Shown here: piece after piece, positions 1-12,218 of the stretch
Position numbering within the stretch: position 1 is the first letter of the stretch
Layout: every line of letters starts with the position of its first letter
Program-made: the position numbers and the translations under genes
Notes under the pieces: model-generated
What the model saw: the letters and a program-made list of their open reading frames with translations, nothing else
Databases searched by the model: none
What the model was told of the DNA's origin: nothing
Assembly (NCBI GenBank): GCA_031772625.1
Contig: CM062817.1
Coordinates: forward strand, 950,396,327-950,460,326
DNA length: 64,000 nt
Reading direction: 5' to 3'
From: Pinus tabuliformis
Lineage: Eukaryota > Streptophyta > Pinopsida > Pinales > Pinaceae

Positions 1-652
1 ACATATGAAGTGATGAAGTAGATGATCCCTATCTCAACCAATTGAAACAAGACTTTGCAAAATTCTTAAGTGTGAGAGAGGAAGAGATTATTCCTCGAGG
101 ATGTCTGTTCATTGCTCTCTTGGCCCGTAACTCTACCGAGATAAAGGAACAAAGCGGGGTGGGAGATTGTGATTTCCACTTGGAAGTTGCATTACAGGAG
201 ATGGTTAAGGAGGTAAATTATATAATTCAATATTATTATCTCATAACTAGGTTTTAATACATTCAGTATGTGATCAATATTTTGTTGGCAGGGTTTGATT
301 GAGGAGGAGAAACCAGACTCCTTCAACATTCCCTACTATTGTCCAAGTGTGGGGGAGCTAAAGATCATAGTGGAGATGAAGAACTCTTTTGAAATAGACA
401 ACATGATGACTCTGAGTGGGTTTCCTTTACATCCATTGATGGAGGTTAGAGAGGGAGGAGGAGATGTTCAGTGGAATAGTAGGAAAGAATTATAGAGCCT
501 TGTTCGAAAATATTGTTGGAGCCCACTTTGGATGGAATGAATATCTGATAGATGAATTTTTCTCCAGGATTGAGAAAAGAGCCACTGTGAAATATGGAGA
601 GTACTTGCCCAATACACTTGACCTAGTCATTACGTTTCTCCTTCACAAATGA
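1..652 (+). pseudogene. SABATH carboxyl methyltransferase, 3' part, broken
   Basis: This is the C-terminal part of a plant SABATH methyltransferase, the family that methylates carboxyl groups of small molecules such as salicylate and jasmonate using S-adenosylmethionine. Coding is readable from about base 9. The first visible exon ends at 212 with VKE. A phase-0 intron (213-291, GT...AG) follows, and the next exon opens [16 protein letters not shown], a signature of the family, at the usual position of its last intron. Further on, PLMEVREGG is in one frame, while [18 protein letters not shown] and the tail HFGWNEYLIDEFFSRIEK are in the next frame. The reading frame therefore changes between about 445 and 464. 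There is also a stop upstream of base 9 in the same frame, although an intron could lie there. The normal end of the family is reached at 652. The N-terminal SAM-binding half would lie left of the window. I infer a pseudogene. The family assignment is firm; the substrate cannot be told. Confidence 0.82.
213..291 (+). other. Intron in the SABATH relic
   Basis: It starts GTAAAT and ends TTGGCAG. It lies between codons, after VKE and before GLIEEEK, at the position where SABATH genes commonly have their last intron. At 79 bp it is short and AT-rich. Confidence 0.75.
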
Positions 653-1750
653 TACACTTTATCAGCTCCCTGAATATTTCTTACTTCCATTCATGCTGTA
701 TAACTCAACAGACACATAAATGGTGCTACGTAGAACGTTGTGGTCACGATTAGTTGAACATGGTGGCACATGCCTCAGCAGTTGCATTTTTCTTGGAAGC
801 CCAAAATGTAATAGTCATTGAATAAAAGATTATCTATTTTCTGCCTAGTTTCACGTTTCTATTGACAATAACTTTACAGGCTTCCCATCACTGTGTATTT
901 AAGTTATTAAATGTATACTATTTAAGGGGATAGAGTTTGGATTGGTAAATTATTTAATTTAGTAAAAACTCAGTTATAATTGTTTTAATCATGTAAATTA
1001 GTTAATTTAAACCTACAATTTCCAGAAATGTCAACCCCCACTTAAATTTACACAAACTTAACTAAATTGAAGGCAAAAAACACACACAATTTAACTACTG
1101 TAGTGAAACTCACTGGTAAAAAAGTTTATTAAAATTCTTATTATTGAAAAATCTTTTTCCTTTGTAAATTGTAATAATATCATTACCAAGTAGTGTAATC
1201 CATTGGTATCTAAGTGAGTTGCACTAAACTCGTTCTGAAGTGGGAAGCAATGTAGCACATTTTGTTCTTTTTTTATATGCATTTATTTGAAGAACCGAAG
1301 TTAATGTTTAAAAACAACATTGAACATTCATATCATGTTCTATATTCATAAAAACTAGCATAGATCCATTTTAAATATGGCTCTAACATGATATTAGATG
1401 GATCTAATTTCTTCACTTGGAAAATTCTTTTTTTTTTGTTTTTTGTTTTTTTAGAGATTCAAAAAAAAAATATTTTGGCCGACATGAGTAAAATTTCAAC
1501 TTTATGACGGACGGGCATGCTTACACATCATACTGGGCTGTAAAATGATCCTCTTGTCTCAACAACGTCTAGAATTTATATCAGGTTGTATACTTATAGG
1601 ATAAGTGTAGGTCAGACTTTTAATTATAATGATTTTTAATTTGGAAGTAGGTTTGGTTAAGATATCATAATTTATCAATAGGACATGTTTCAAAAGCTAC
1701 AATAATAAGCACAAAAATAAATACAAATAATGAAAATTTTATAAGAGAAA

Positions 1751-2017
1751 AAATTGGTGTGGTTCATCCCATTTGGGTTACATCAACAAAGAAATACCTA
1801 GGCCTTTTATTATGTCCTATTTTACAGTCTTTTCCTCTTTTACCATGCCCTCACAATGGACAAAATAAACTAAAAATGGAAGACAAAAAATTGGTGTGGT
1901 CCATCGCATTTGGGTTACATACACTAATAAATACCTAGGCCTTTTATTATGTCATGTTTTACAATATTTTCCTCTTTTACCATGCCCTCACAATGGCCAA
2001 AAGAAACTAAAAAAGGA
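1751..2017. repeat. Tandem duplication, period 137 bp, two copies
   Basis: The phrases ttggtgtggt, atacctaggccttttatt and accatgccctcacaatgg recur at a fixed offset of 137 bp. The second copy starts near 1888. The copies differ by scattered substitutions, so the event is not very recent. Confidence 0.85.
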
Positions 2018-2210
2018 TCCACCATGCACTTAAATAGGCTACATTACATTAAAATATCATAAAACCTAAACAATAAACTGACTTTGACTGAGTTTAGTTT
2101 ACCCTAATTACCCTAAAAATTCCCTCTTAAACTTGCCTTGGAATCTATAAGAAGACATGGGTAACTATCTACCATTTGTCTAGGCACCATTCTCTCATAT
2201 TATTCAATAC

Positions 2211-2294
2211 CCATCTCACATCATCAAATACCACATTTTGGCTCCCCCCCCTCCATCTCACATCATCAAATACCACATTTTGGCTCCCCCCTCT
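2211..2294. repeat. Tandem duplication, period 42 bp, two copies
   Basis: The segment starting ccatctcacatcatcaaata at 2211 recurs at 2253 almost unchanged. Both copies end in a C-rich run of slightly different length. Confidence 0.85.
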
Positions 2295-2954
2295 CCATCT
2301 CCCCTCCCCTTAAAACTAGCACAAGAGTACACCTACCATACTTGTAACTAAGTTGCCCATCCCACAACTTGATTAGACATAACAACATGCACCACCACAC
2401 TACAATATGTATGCCTCAATAATAAGTCTTATAACAAACCAATCTCAAGTTAGTGTATAAGTACATTTCGCGACCCTTTTATTTATTCAAGTAGTTCATT
2501 CATCAATTTGGTCCTCCATCCCTTCTATGTTTGCGAGAGAGACATCATGTGCAATGTGATATTAAGCTCTTCTCAAATTGATGATGCCTCCAAACCTCAT
2601 TTTTGCTAAAGAGTTCCAACCACTCTCTCATTAGCATAGTATGATTAATCATAATTCTAATCTAAATAACCTCTTGAACCCATATGATTTACTCACTTAG
2701 GGTTGTGCCTCCTCTATATGCTCAAAATATCTAGCTAGTAAATCTTCCCATTTATTTTGATCTATATATTTCATTACATATGTAGGTCTCGAAGTAGTAA
2801 GTCTATGTGTACAACTAATAGGAACTCATTATCTACCATTGAATAAGTGCTTAGCAACTATCATACTAATTTTTATAAAAAATGAGTGGTACATAATCTA
2901 GGGAAATTATATAAATTTGATGGAGTTTATAGGCATAAAAATGAGGAATACATA

Positions 2955-3205
2955 TGTTAAAATTGGAAGAAACCAAATATATTCAGAAAATTAGCAGCTC
3001 TCAGGAGCAAGCTGCACCTGGAGACTGCCTCATGGAGAACGATCTACCTTGATTATTATTCATCAAGAATATATATATTTTTACATGAGAATAGGAGACA
3101 TAGAACTAACTCCTAGAAAGTAGGAACTAATTCATAAACTAGGACAGACACTCATCTAATGAATAAACTCTCTCCAATAATACAAATTCTCCATTAATTT
3201 CAACA
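2955..3205 (-). repeat. 3' LTR of copia-1
   Basis: The 251-bp segment begins TGTTAAAATT and ends AATTTCAACA on the plus strand, giving imperfect inverted TG/CA termini. It lies directly beside a purine-rich tract and downstream of RNase H in element orientation. The call rests on termini and context, because no second copy was found. Confidence 0.65.
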
Positions 3206-3214
3206 CTTCCCCTT
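3206..3214 (-). other. Polypurine tract of copia-1
   Basis: The minus strand reads AAGGGGAAG immediately before the TG of the LTR, the expected plus-strand primer position for an LTR retrotransposon. Confidence 0.65.
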
Positions 3215-3549
3215 AATGGAGAAATGGTTCACTAGACTCCTAACATCTCCCTCAATAATTTAAATTTAATTCTTCCAAGGGGATTGGTAAAAATGTATAT
3301 TGCATTATCACAAGTATTACAATATTCAATATAAATTTATTTTCACTGAACCTTCTCTCTAAGAAAGTGAAACTGTGTATCAATATGCTATGTGTTTTTG
3401 TGAAACACATGATTGTTTGCAAGTTTGATTGAACTTGGATTGTCACATCTCATAACTATAACATATTTTTGTTCTTCTCCGACATCATGGAGAAGTATTC
3501 TCAACCAAATTTCCTCACACATTGTTGCACACATCTCTTGATACTATAC

Positions 3550-4215
3550 TTATGCTGAAGAAAAGGATGCAATATGTTTTTTCTTGTTGCTCCATGCAAT
3601 GACCTTGGATGCAATGCTGAATGCATAACCTATTATGGATCTTCTGTCATCCATATTTTCGGCCCAATCTGAATATGAAAAAATTGTCAATCTAACATCA
3701 AACGAATCAGTATATTTAATACCAAAGTCTAAGGTTCCTTGAATATACCTTAAGACACCATTCACTGCCACCCAATGAATTTCAAGAGGCTTTGACATAA
3801 ACTGGCTCAAATCACTGACTGGAAAAGATAAAACAGGTCTAGATGTAGTTAGATAAATCAAACTCCCAACTAGTTGTCTGTATAGTGTTGCATCCACCTC
3901 CTTAGAACCATCGCCATTCTAAAGTTTGACATTCTACTGTAAAGGCACTGAGGCAGCTTTGCATTGATCCATTCTAAACTTTTTCAATAAGCTCCTAACA
4001 TATATTCCTTGAGACAAAAAGTTCTGCCCAAAATCCCTCGAGACTTCAAGACCCAAACAATAATGTAACTCTCCAATGTATTTCATTTCAAAAACTTGTG
4101 ACATCGGCACTTTGATTTTTTTAATGAGCTCATCAGCATTTCCTCTAATAATAAGGTCATCTACATATAGATAAATAAAAAAAATTCTCCCCTTTGTTGT
4201 CTAGATAAATCCTCT
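3550..4215 (-). pseudogene. copia-1 reverse transcriptase C-terminal part and RNase H
   Basis: The minus strand encodes recognisable copia RT/RNase H blocks. A YxDDL-like catalytic region is followed by an LGLEVS-like block, then YRQLVGSLIYLTTSRP and RYIQGTLDFGIKY, and an RNase H block ending near SNKKKHIASFSSAE. These are the standard last domains of copia pol. It is a fossil and is not translated as one open frame. Confidence 0.85.
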
Positions 4216-4239
4216 CTACAGAAAGATACAATCCCTTTA

Positions 4240-5255
4240 GCCCAATGAGTGGGTCTAGGAAGCAAAGTGATAATCTACTAGACACTTTCCTAAGTTGCAA
4301 TTTAAAAGAGAGATGAAGAAGATGGCCTACCTCGTTCTGATGCTATCTCAATCTCCTTTGTTTAGGAACTTGAATCACTTGCGCCACAGGCTCGTTGTTT
4401 TTGTTTTCAACGTTTATACACCTGCACAAGAGATCAAGACACAACAAGGCATGCAAATACAAATAGCATATTCAAATGAAACCTACTTAACTGATCAAGG
4501 AATTTTAAGTTAAGCGATACATGAACATACACATTTAGGGAAAATGAACCAGTAGTTGTATATTAATAGAAAATAAAGGGAAGCATACAACCAAGCCTTA
4601 ATGTTGATAGGCTTTCCTTGAATGAATATCCATGTCCAAGATAAGATCTCTAAGCACTCCTTTTCCAAGCCAAATTAGTAGCATATAGGCACAATATTAG
4701 CATAAGGGTGCAAATAGACATAGACCAACCAACCTCTAACCTGACCAACCATTTTGAATTGGAGAGGGTGAATATATAGGTTGGGAAAGGGAGTTAGGAT
4801 CTCTCAAAAGAAAGGAGTAGGCCATCATCTCAAGGAGGTAGCTCATAGGGATAAGACCAAGATGCCAAGTTGGGAGAATTCAACCTCATCTACATCAAAC
4901 AACCTCCAGCTTGCTGTTTTGGAAGATTTTATGTCACGAAGCTTCTCATCCATTTTGGGAAAATTGCCTTTTTGGGATCATTGCAGGTATACAAGTCAAC
5001 AAAGAGATGCCATCATGGGCCAAGTATAGTGCAACAAGTGATCATCACTATATTTAGCCTCATAAGAGCAATGATTCTCAAATTAGGGTTTAAGAGCTCT
5101 TTCCTTCAGGGAAAGCTCAAGGAATTTTCCAATCAATTTCTTAAGGAGGATCTGAGCTACATATATGAATGAGTACACTCCATAATAGTCATGTTTTCAG
5201 GCACATTGGGGTATGTCACAGGGAAGTACAGGAGGCGTGACAAAATACTGTGTAA
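4240..5255. mobile_element. Unidentified insert of about 1 kb inside copia-1 RT
   Basis: RT coding is recognisable on both sides (up to about 4215 and again from about 5256), and the sequence between has no copia similarity on either strand. It carries short ORFs on the plus strand (for example 4781-5029 and 4870-5172) that resemble nothing I know. I could not identify terminal repeats or a target duplication, so the class is unknown and the edges are approximate. Confidence 0.45.
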
Positions 5256-5740
5256 CACCCTTTTTATAAAACACAGTATGCAGATTTGGGTTGTTCTTGC
5301 TCCTTTTATAACTATGCTGTAAGAAAAATGAATCAATTTTTTCAAACCATGACCTGGGTGCTTGTTTCAAACCATATAATTCCTTTTTATTTGTATATTA
5401 AATGCTCCTACCCTTGTTTGATAAATCCTCCATGTTGTATTAAATAAACCTCTTCTTTCAATTCTCCATTTAAAAATACAAACTTCACATCTAGTTGGTG
5501 TAGACTGCAATGATGTTTTATAGATAATTCTATCATCATTCTAATAGTAGTCATATTAGCTACTGGAGAAAATGTCTCATCATAATCAACTCCTTCTCTT
5601 TGTGAATAACCTTTAGCTATCAACCTAGCTTTGTATTTGTCTACATTACCATCTGATTTAAATTTAGGTTTATGTAACCACTTGCAACCTATAGGTTCAT
5701 TCCCTTCTGGAAATTCAACTAAATCCTAGGTTTTTTTTTT
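5256..5740 (-). pseudogene. copia-1 reverse transcriptase N-terminal part
   Basis: Minus-strand blocks GYSQREGVDYDETFSPVA, SLHQLDVKFVFLNGEL and EEVYLIQHGGF are hallmark copia RT sequences, upstream of a KQAPRSW-like block. Fossil coding. Confidence 0.9.
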
Positions 5741-6105
5741 AAGTATTGACTCATTTCCTCTTCCATGGCTTCCCTTCACTCATTATATTGAATCTTTATA
5801 ATTTTAGGTCTAAACAGCATTTAAATAACTAGTTATAAGAGCATGGTCTCTATACCTTGCTGGTATTTGAGTCTACCTACCTGATCTCCTCAGTGGTGGA
5901 CTTGCCCCAAATCTATCTTGCTCATTCCTTGCTGGACTTGTCTTGCCTAGTGTACTTGCCTCCCTTGATTCTTCTTTTTGTTGTTGTTGTTGTAGCTGCA
6001 CATGGTCGTCCCTTGTTTCATCACTTCCATCTTCCACCAGCGAAGGCATGTGCTACTCTTCATTTCCTTTATCACATTTTCCATCATCAACCTGCTCATG
6101 GAATA

Positions 6106-6895
6106 CTACATCTCTACTTGCAAATACATTGTGAGTAGAGGGATTAAACAATTATATGCTTTAAACTGTGTACAGTACCCTATGAAAATGTGTTTAGTGG
6201 CCTTTGAATCCAATTTCTTTCTATCCTCTTTCGGAACATGAACAAAAAATTTTGAGCCTAAAACTCTTAAATGATTAATTGCAGAGTGAAAACCTAATAA
6301 AGCTTCGAAAGGAGTTTTAAGATCAAGGCTTTTTGTTGGACTCCTATTGTTTAGATACACTGTAGTATTTATTGCTTCCGCCTGAAAACCATTAGACAAG
6401 TTCTTACCTTTTAACATGTTGCATGTACACTCCACAAGGGTTCTGTTCTTCCTCTCTGCAACCTTTTTCTGTTGATGAGTGTGGGCTACTGTGAACTATT
6501 GAACTATCCCATGGTCCTTATAGTATTTGATAAAGTCACCATGCTTGTATTCTCCCTCTTGATCTGAAAGGAGAATTTTGATGAACATCCCTGTTTGTTT
6601 TTCGACCATGCTTCTAAGATCTTTAAAATATTCAAAAGTATGATTCTTCTTTTTGAGAAAATATACCTAGGTAAATCTTGTACAATCATCAACAAATAAT
6701 AACAAATAATAGGCACCACCTAATGACCTTATCTACATTGGCCCACATATATCAATATGCACAATCTCTAGTATAGCTCTCGTCCTTCTATCTAAACTTT
6801 AGGGAAAATCATCCCTATGCATCTTCCCAAGGACACAGCCTTCACAATCAACATGAACATTTTTTAAAATAGGGATACCATTGACCATGCCTTTT
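6106..6895 (-). pseudogene. copia-1 integrase, C-terminal part
   Basis: The minus strand encodes MLKGKNLSNGFQAEAINT, VYLNNRSPTKSLDLKTPF, HLRVLGSKFFVHVPK and KHIFIGYCTQFKAYN, the conserved end of the copia integrase core and its following module. It is close to the integrase fragment at 63700-63963, so both come from related families. Confidence 0.88.
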
Positions 6896-6897
6896 TT

Positions 6898-7539
6898 TCA
6901 TAGCAGCACTAAATGAAGAAGATTGATGTGTCCGAATCTTTGGTGCCAAAGGTTATCTGTTGTCATTATTGTTGAAGTCAAAGGATGATGTGGTACACTT
7001 GTGACATTAAACTTAAACAGGCTTCCAACTCGCATTCCAGATGCAACCGGTTTATGTTTCTTGAGAAAATCCTTAATGACACAATAGGTTTTAAAAAAAT
7101 CTTCCTGCAAGTTCTGATTTGCAACCATTGAAACAAAAATCAAATTCCTTTTAACTCCTAGTACATACATCACATTTTGGATTTTTCTAATCTTTCCATC
7201 AGGAAAAATCACAAGAATGTCTCCATGTCCTTTGATTTGGTAGGCTCTTTCATCACCAAGGTAGATATTAACACCACCACTGGTTTCTTTAAAACTTTTA
7301 AACGAATGTTTGTTACCTGTCATGTGAGTCAAAGTTCCTGAATCCAAAAACCAAGTTTTTGCTTCAGCATTTTCGACAAAGAAAGAAAAATCAGATACAA
7401 ACAATATGAGATTCTGATTCTGATCTTCATCAGCAAAGTGCCCTACATGATTCTTATGTCTATGTTGGCCTTCATCAAGTTTCTTCTTGTGGAAATTTCT
7501 AGCAATGTGATGAGATTTACCATAGTAAAAATATTTCAT
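6898..7539 (-). pseudogene. copia-1 zinc knuckle, protease and pre-integrase region
   Basis: On the minus strand the start carries a zinc-knuckle-like GKSHHIARNF block. It is followed by the aspartic protease motif TWFLDSGTLTHMTG and then by NLWHQRFGHINLL, the GAG-pre-integrase signature. Domain order and spacing are normal for copia pol. Confidence 0.88.
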
Positions 7540-7839
7540 CCTTTAATCATCTTTGGTGGAAAAAATACATTGAGGGGGCTTTCTCTGTGGTGTACCTCCA
7601 CCTTTCTATCTTGCACTTGCTTTCCCTTTGAAATGCTTTTTCTTTTCCATTAATGCTAGATCTGAATACTAAGGTTTGAGAGTCATTTGCTTCTCTTCCT
7701 CTTGAATCAATATCCCTATCAATTCTTCAAAATTGGGGGCTTTCTCCCTTGCATTCAGGCCTTTAATAAACATAAGATAATAGTAAGTTATACCATTCGT
7801 GGTAACCGTGATGTGATTTGTGTTTGATACTCTCTCCCC

Positions 7840-8230
7840 TATATCGACATCTTATTTCTGAGCTCCTTGATCTGAGAGATGAAGGCAATGACTGATTCAC
7901 TCTCCTCCATTTTGATGGTGAGAATCTTGCTCTTCAGGAATAATAGGTGATTTGTATTTTTTATCTCATATAGCTCCTTGAATGTTGTCCAGATCCCATT
8001 TGTTGATTCACACTCTTTTATGTGAGGGATAATGCAGCCTTTAATTGACAATTTCAATAGCACTTTTGCTTTGTTTTCCCTCTTCTCCCAATCTTGAATT
8101 GCTACAGTTGTTTTTCTTGTGGCTGCAGTTGGCTTCAGCTCATCCCCATTTGCGATCACCATGCACTTTTCTGCTCAAGCAAGGTCTGCAACTTGAATTT
8201 CCAATTTGAATATTTGGACCCATCAAGCTT
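7840..8230 (-). pseudogene. copia-1 gag region
   Basis: The minus strand encodes a UBN2/DUF4219-like copia gag. An LDGSKYSNWKFKLQTLLEQ block lies near 8.2 kb, then ATRKTTVAIQDWEKRENKAK and IWTTFKELYEIKNTNHL. This is the normal start of a copia polyprotein. Fossil coding. Confidence 0.82.
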
Positions 8231-8346
8231 ATTTCTCTAGTTCAAATACACATCTTCCATATTTCACCGTGATAGGTTGATCTATGGATCTGCCTAGAAA
8301 AAAAACTTCCAACGTCAAGAAATTGATAAGAAAATGAATTCAATTA

Positions 8347-8362
8347 CCAAATCTGTCGCCAA
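8347..8362 (-). other. Possible primer-binding site of copia-1
   Basis: The minus strand reads ATTGGCGACAGATTTGG upstream of gag. It loosely resembles the tRNA-Met type site TGGTATCAGAGC at the expected place. The match is weak and no LTR could be confirmed beside it. Confidence 0.3.
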
Positions 8363-8363
8363 T

Positions 8364-11300
8364 GGATCTATCTCCAGATCTTTGATTCAACATGTATGTT
8401 TTCAAAAGAAAAAAAAAAAGTCAACGATATTATACTAGGGTGATCTTAAATTAAAAAGAGATATTGATTACATATGATCTCAACCCACCGAGTTGGATTC
8501 ACAGCTCACAGCTCACTATCCTCATCAATCAAAACAAATGGTTGAAAGAACGTACATACATTTTCCACCGACTCAGGGCATGCTGAGGCAGTATCCAAAT
8601 GTTTTCATAATATCATTCTTCACAATAGCGTTCACAACACTTCCACTACATTCATCGATAAAATTTCTCAACAGGGCAACCACGCTTATTTTGCACTACA
8701 AATCCATCGTTTATTTCTATGGCAGCCACACCCTCCAACTCACAGATCTCAATATTGGGTAGCAAACATCCTCCAGCTTGCAGATCGATTGTCCAAAAGC
8801 CCATACGAAGGGAAAGCCACCAAATTGATCTATCCCATACTAGCTGAAAACCATCGATTCAGAAACCTCAACTGATATCTATTGCAGCTTACAATATAAC
8901 ACCACATAGTAGAGATGCCACTTCGAATGTAGAGGGGGTCTCCAAAAGTCACCTTTTGAGATCTTCGCAAACGCTTCAGCTCACTGTCACTCAAGAGAAA
9001 CGTTGACTATGAGAGAGCCTCCATGCTTCAGTTGTCAGATCCACATTGATCTAAGATGATTTGGGCTCATCCACATTGTGGGAAGAAACAAATCAGAGGT
9101 AGCACGCACGGACATGCCGCTCCAAACTCCGCTCACTAGAACATCACCCACAAACAAACATGCAACCCTCTCCAAAATAATTCCGTCACATATCTGAAAA
9201 GTACTTCAAATCAAACATCGATGAAGGAAACATTGTTGTATGTTCGTTTGGGGCGAGAGGAGTGATGATTTTGGTGTAAGACTGCCATGCCCCTGTACTG
9301 GTTAATGCGTTAGAAGAATTAATTAGATCCAGTCGAAATACGCTTAGTTCTCATTACTCTTACTGGTTCCGCTAACTTCTCATTACATCAAGAGCCTCCG
9401 TTAGCGTATTTCACTCCAGTAGCCAATCGGGTAAGCCTATCCTTGCCTGAAGGTTAACTATCAATTTCCCTGCATATTTCTTTTACTCTGGCTAATTTGT
9501 ATTGAGTCACTAATCGGAATTAAAATCCAGTCGAATAAGTCTGCCCAACTTCCAATAGATTGGCAGGGGTTAGAAATTTTTTGAAATTCCAACTTCCCAC
9601 CAATGATCCACCACAGCATACCTCGTGATACATCTCACATTGTCAAGATTAAAATAAATCATAAAATTTAACTAAACTGTGACTTTATTTTAAATTATTA
9701 ATATTATTATTAGTTATAAAAATAATTAATATATGGGCTAACTAAAATTTGCAATGTACCATGGAAATTCACTGCCACTTTACTATGGATATTGTTAGCT
9801 TGTAAATAGGCTTTGTGACAATATCATGGGCCAATATCATGTCTTACTAATACCACAGACACACAACTCATGTTAATATTAAATATGTTCCTATGACATT
9901 TTTAAAAATTAATTAATTTCGTTAAAAAGAAAAAAGAGCATAACTGTTTTTGAGATAAATTGTAACGTTTGATCTCTAACTACTACTAAAAATATTCTAA
10001 GATATTCCATAAAGGTTAAACCATTACCATCCACATAACAATTATTAATAATTTAATTAAAATTGTGGAAGTCTTATTCTAAAGTAGATATCACTACCTC
10101 CATAAATATAAGAGGCACACAAATAAAAAAAAAATCATGACAAACTCACCAGAGACAAAATTTATATTGTTTACGGGATTTGAACTAAGCCCATTATAAA
10201 TAAGGTGAATAAAAATAAGGTGAAGAATGGCTAGATTTTTTATTATTTCAACCACAATAGAATGATCCAAAAACAATAAACAATAAAGTTACATCAAAAT
10301 ACCATGGATGAAACCAAAGCAACAAACAATGGAATTACATTCCAGTACCATTGGAAAACCATTGACTACCGAAACATGAAGCCCATATACTACCGAGATA
10401 TCAAGCCCATAAACTACCCATGACTCAAATTTACCCTATATTTATTTATCATAACAAAATATACTTGCTCTAATTATTGATTATTGTTATTGGAAATCTG
10501 CCAATGGAACAATGGAAATTAGCCACGATTGTTGGAAGGCCATACTAGGAGTGGAGGTCATGATCTAGGTGCGACAACCATGAACACTTGACTTTTTAGA
10601 AAAATCTGTACATGAAAAAGCAAAAGTTATAAAAAAATCATGGATAACAATATGTTCCTCTCCTTGCAAGTTTGTTGATAGAGTAGTTAGGTTAGACAGT
10701 TGTTTGTTTGAGGCGGAGAGACGTAAATAGCATAAACTACATATTTAGAGCGAGCGACTTCTATCGTGGCTTTATTCACATTGTGATTTTAACTATCTTA
10801 TATTAGAAAGATTTCCCTTTACTTTTCACTTTCAAGATAGTTATATAATATGAAATTCTCTTCTGCAAACTATTGTAGTAGCGTTCTCTAATCGTAGCTT
10901 CTATTTATTTGATGACTATCCTAACTTTCTCTCACATGCTTTTCCTTCAATTTGTGCATTACTTCTCGTTGGCACTGATAATAGACGGGAAGCCGAGACA
11001 TCACTTCTTTGTTCTAAACGGTTTTAAGATGGAAGAAGCTAAGTAGATGATACTTCTGCCTCTTTTTAGATATGCAGTATACGTATAAATTCTTCCACAG
11101 AATTGCCTCAACTATCTAGTTCAACTATTCAATTTCTAATGTAAATTTAAATGTGATTATACGGGGAGGAGCAGAAAAAGGGATCGATATAGACGATCTG
11201 CATTACAAATTAGTAATATGTCACTTTTCTCTACTAAGCTATCTCTCACAGATGGAAGAGTTTATGTAACAAAAAGGTGTATAAAGATTCTATTATCAAT

Positions 11301-11382
11301 ATAATGAACATTACAGTAATATTTAGTATGGATGGAAAAAACAATATGGTTAATCATTTTTTTCAATTAATTAAAAATTATT

Positions 11383-11423
<41 letters not shown>

Positions 11424-11800
11424 ACTTTCTTAGCTTTTTTATTTAGGAAAAAAAAAAAAAATCATTCACATAATATTTTTGTGAAACAAAGAAAGAAACC
11501 TATTAAAAATTGATTTTTTTTTATCATTTCTTTATTGCCTCCCTAATCATTTTGAATAGATGACTTTTCTTTTTTTCTTTTTTCTATATGGGTTTTGAAC
11601 ATTGAATCTCATGTTTTACATCATAGTTCCCAATTAAGATGCCCCTGTGGGCTATTTTGAATAATTAAGTTACAAAAAATGAATTAGTCCATTTATTCCT
11701 CTCTAGTACCAAATTTTATTATCCAGACATTAAAGGGTTCTCTATATGTTTTATCTATTATTGAAAAGATATCAATTGGTCATGGGTATAGGTTCTTGAT
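8364..11800. other. Intergenic, no gene recognised
   Basis: Between copia-1 and the plastid-derived block there is moderately complex sequence (8.4-9.6 kb) and then AT-rich sequence. A plus-strand ORF at 8493-8762 resembles nothing known. An (AT)n tract lies at 11395-11420. I see no RNA gene or identifiable element. Confidence 0.5.
11395..11420. repeat. (AT)n microsatellite
   Basis: Uninterrupted AT dinucleotide run. It generates a spurious IYIYIY ORF. Confidence 0.95.
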
Positions 11801-11918
11801 CGAAACTACACAAAGGGGTAGGAGTCTGCAGGAGCCAAAAATAGAAGGGAAAAAAGTGATTGATCCCGACAACATTTTATTCATACATATAGACATCGTG
11901 GTACTAAAACAAAACTAG

Positions 11919-12020
11919 ATGGATCTACAAGTTATTTTGCAACTCATTGTTCTCACTATGATGGTTGTATTAGGCCCATTAGTTATTGTTTTATAAACAA
12001 TTTGCAATGGTGATCTATAA
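11919..12020 (+). pseudogene. psb30: Plastid psb30 (ycf12) pseudogene in nuclear DNA
   Basis: Psb30 is a small single-span membrane subunit of photosystem II. The reading begins MDLQVILQLIVLTM and continues VVLGPLVIVL. Counting through one in-frame TAA (11994-11996), the frame runs 33 codons to a second stop at 12018-12020, exactly the usual Psb30 length. The GPLVI block is diagnostic. It lies upstream of trnG-UCC, as in plastid genomes. As a nuclear plastid fragment without a transit peptide and with an internal stop, it is a relic. Confidence 0.85.
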
Positions 12021-12195
12021 TTATAATGATCCATCCTCTGAGATAAAATACTATTTACCTAAGCATTTCATCTTCGGGGATGGAGATTCACGTAATGATG
12101 GAAGTGAGGTAATGATTGATAAAAAATTCAATAGAGGTTGCTTAATCCTCATCTTCTTATTGGTGGGGCGATTCATATGCTACAAATACATCATG

Positions 12196-12218
12196 ATGGG
12201 TATGGTTTAGTGGTAAAA
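12196..12218 (+). pseudogene. trnG-UCC: trnG-UCC 5' exon, plastid-derived relic
   Basis: The sequence ATGGGTATGGTTTAGTGGTA is the plastid trnG-UCC 5' exon (normally GCGGGTATAGTTTAGTGGTA) with transitions in the acceptor stem. What follows (atatgatttgtt) corresponds to a decayed group II intron start. It is not a functional tRNA. Confidence 0.85.

Larger units (their letters stand above)
653..2954. other. Intergenic, no gene recognised
   Basis: AT-rich sequence downstream of the SABATH relic. No ORF here resembles a known protein. It contains two local tandem duplications, listed separately, and nothing else I can name. Confidence 0.6.
2955..8363 (-). mobile_element. Ty1/copia LTR retrotransposon fossil (copia-1)
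   Basis: Read on the minus strand, fragments appear in copia order: gag near 8.2 kb, zinc knuckle, protease and GAG-pre-integrase region near 7.5 kb, integrase near 6.3 kb, reverse transcriptase near 5.5 and 4.1 kb, and RNase H near 3.7 kb. A 251-bp 3' LTR with a polypurine tract closes the element at 2955-3205. No matching 5' LTR was recognised near 8.4 kb. The element is thoroughly broken, with many breaks, and about 1 kb of unrelated sequence sits inside its RT region. The copia fragment at the right end of the window belongs to a related family, as the integrase C-terminal part (NRSPTKSL) is shared. Confidence 0.85.

Noticed and set aside
2955-8363. Matching 5' LTR for copia-1 near 8.36 kb
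   Set aside because: The sequence right of the possible primer site does not resemble the 2955-3205 LTR.
8493-8762. 89-codon plus-strand ORF
   Set aside because: No family resemblance, no context; it sits beside a fossil element and is probably chance.
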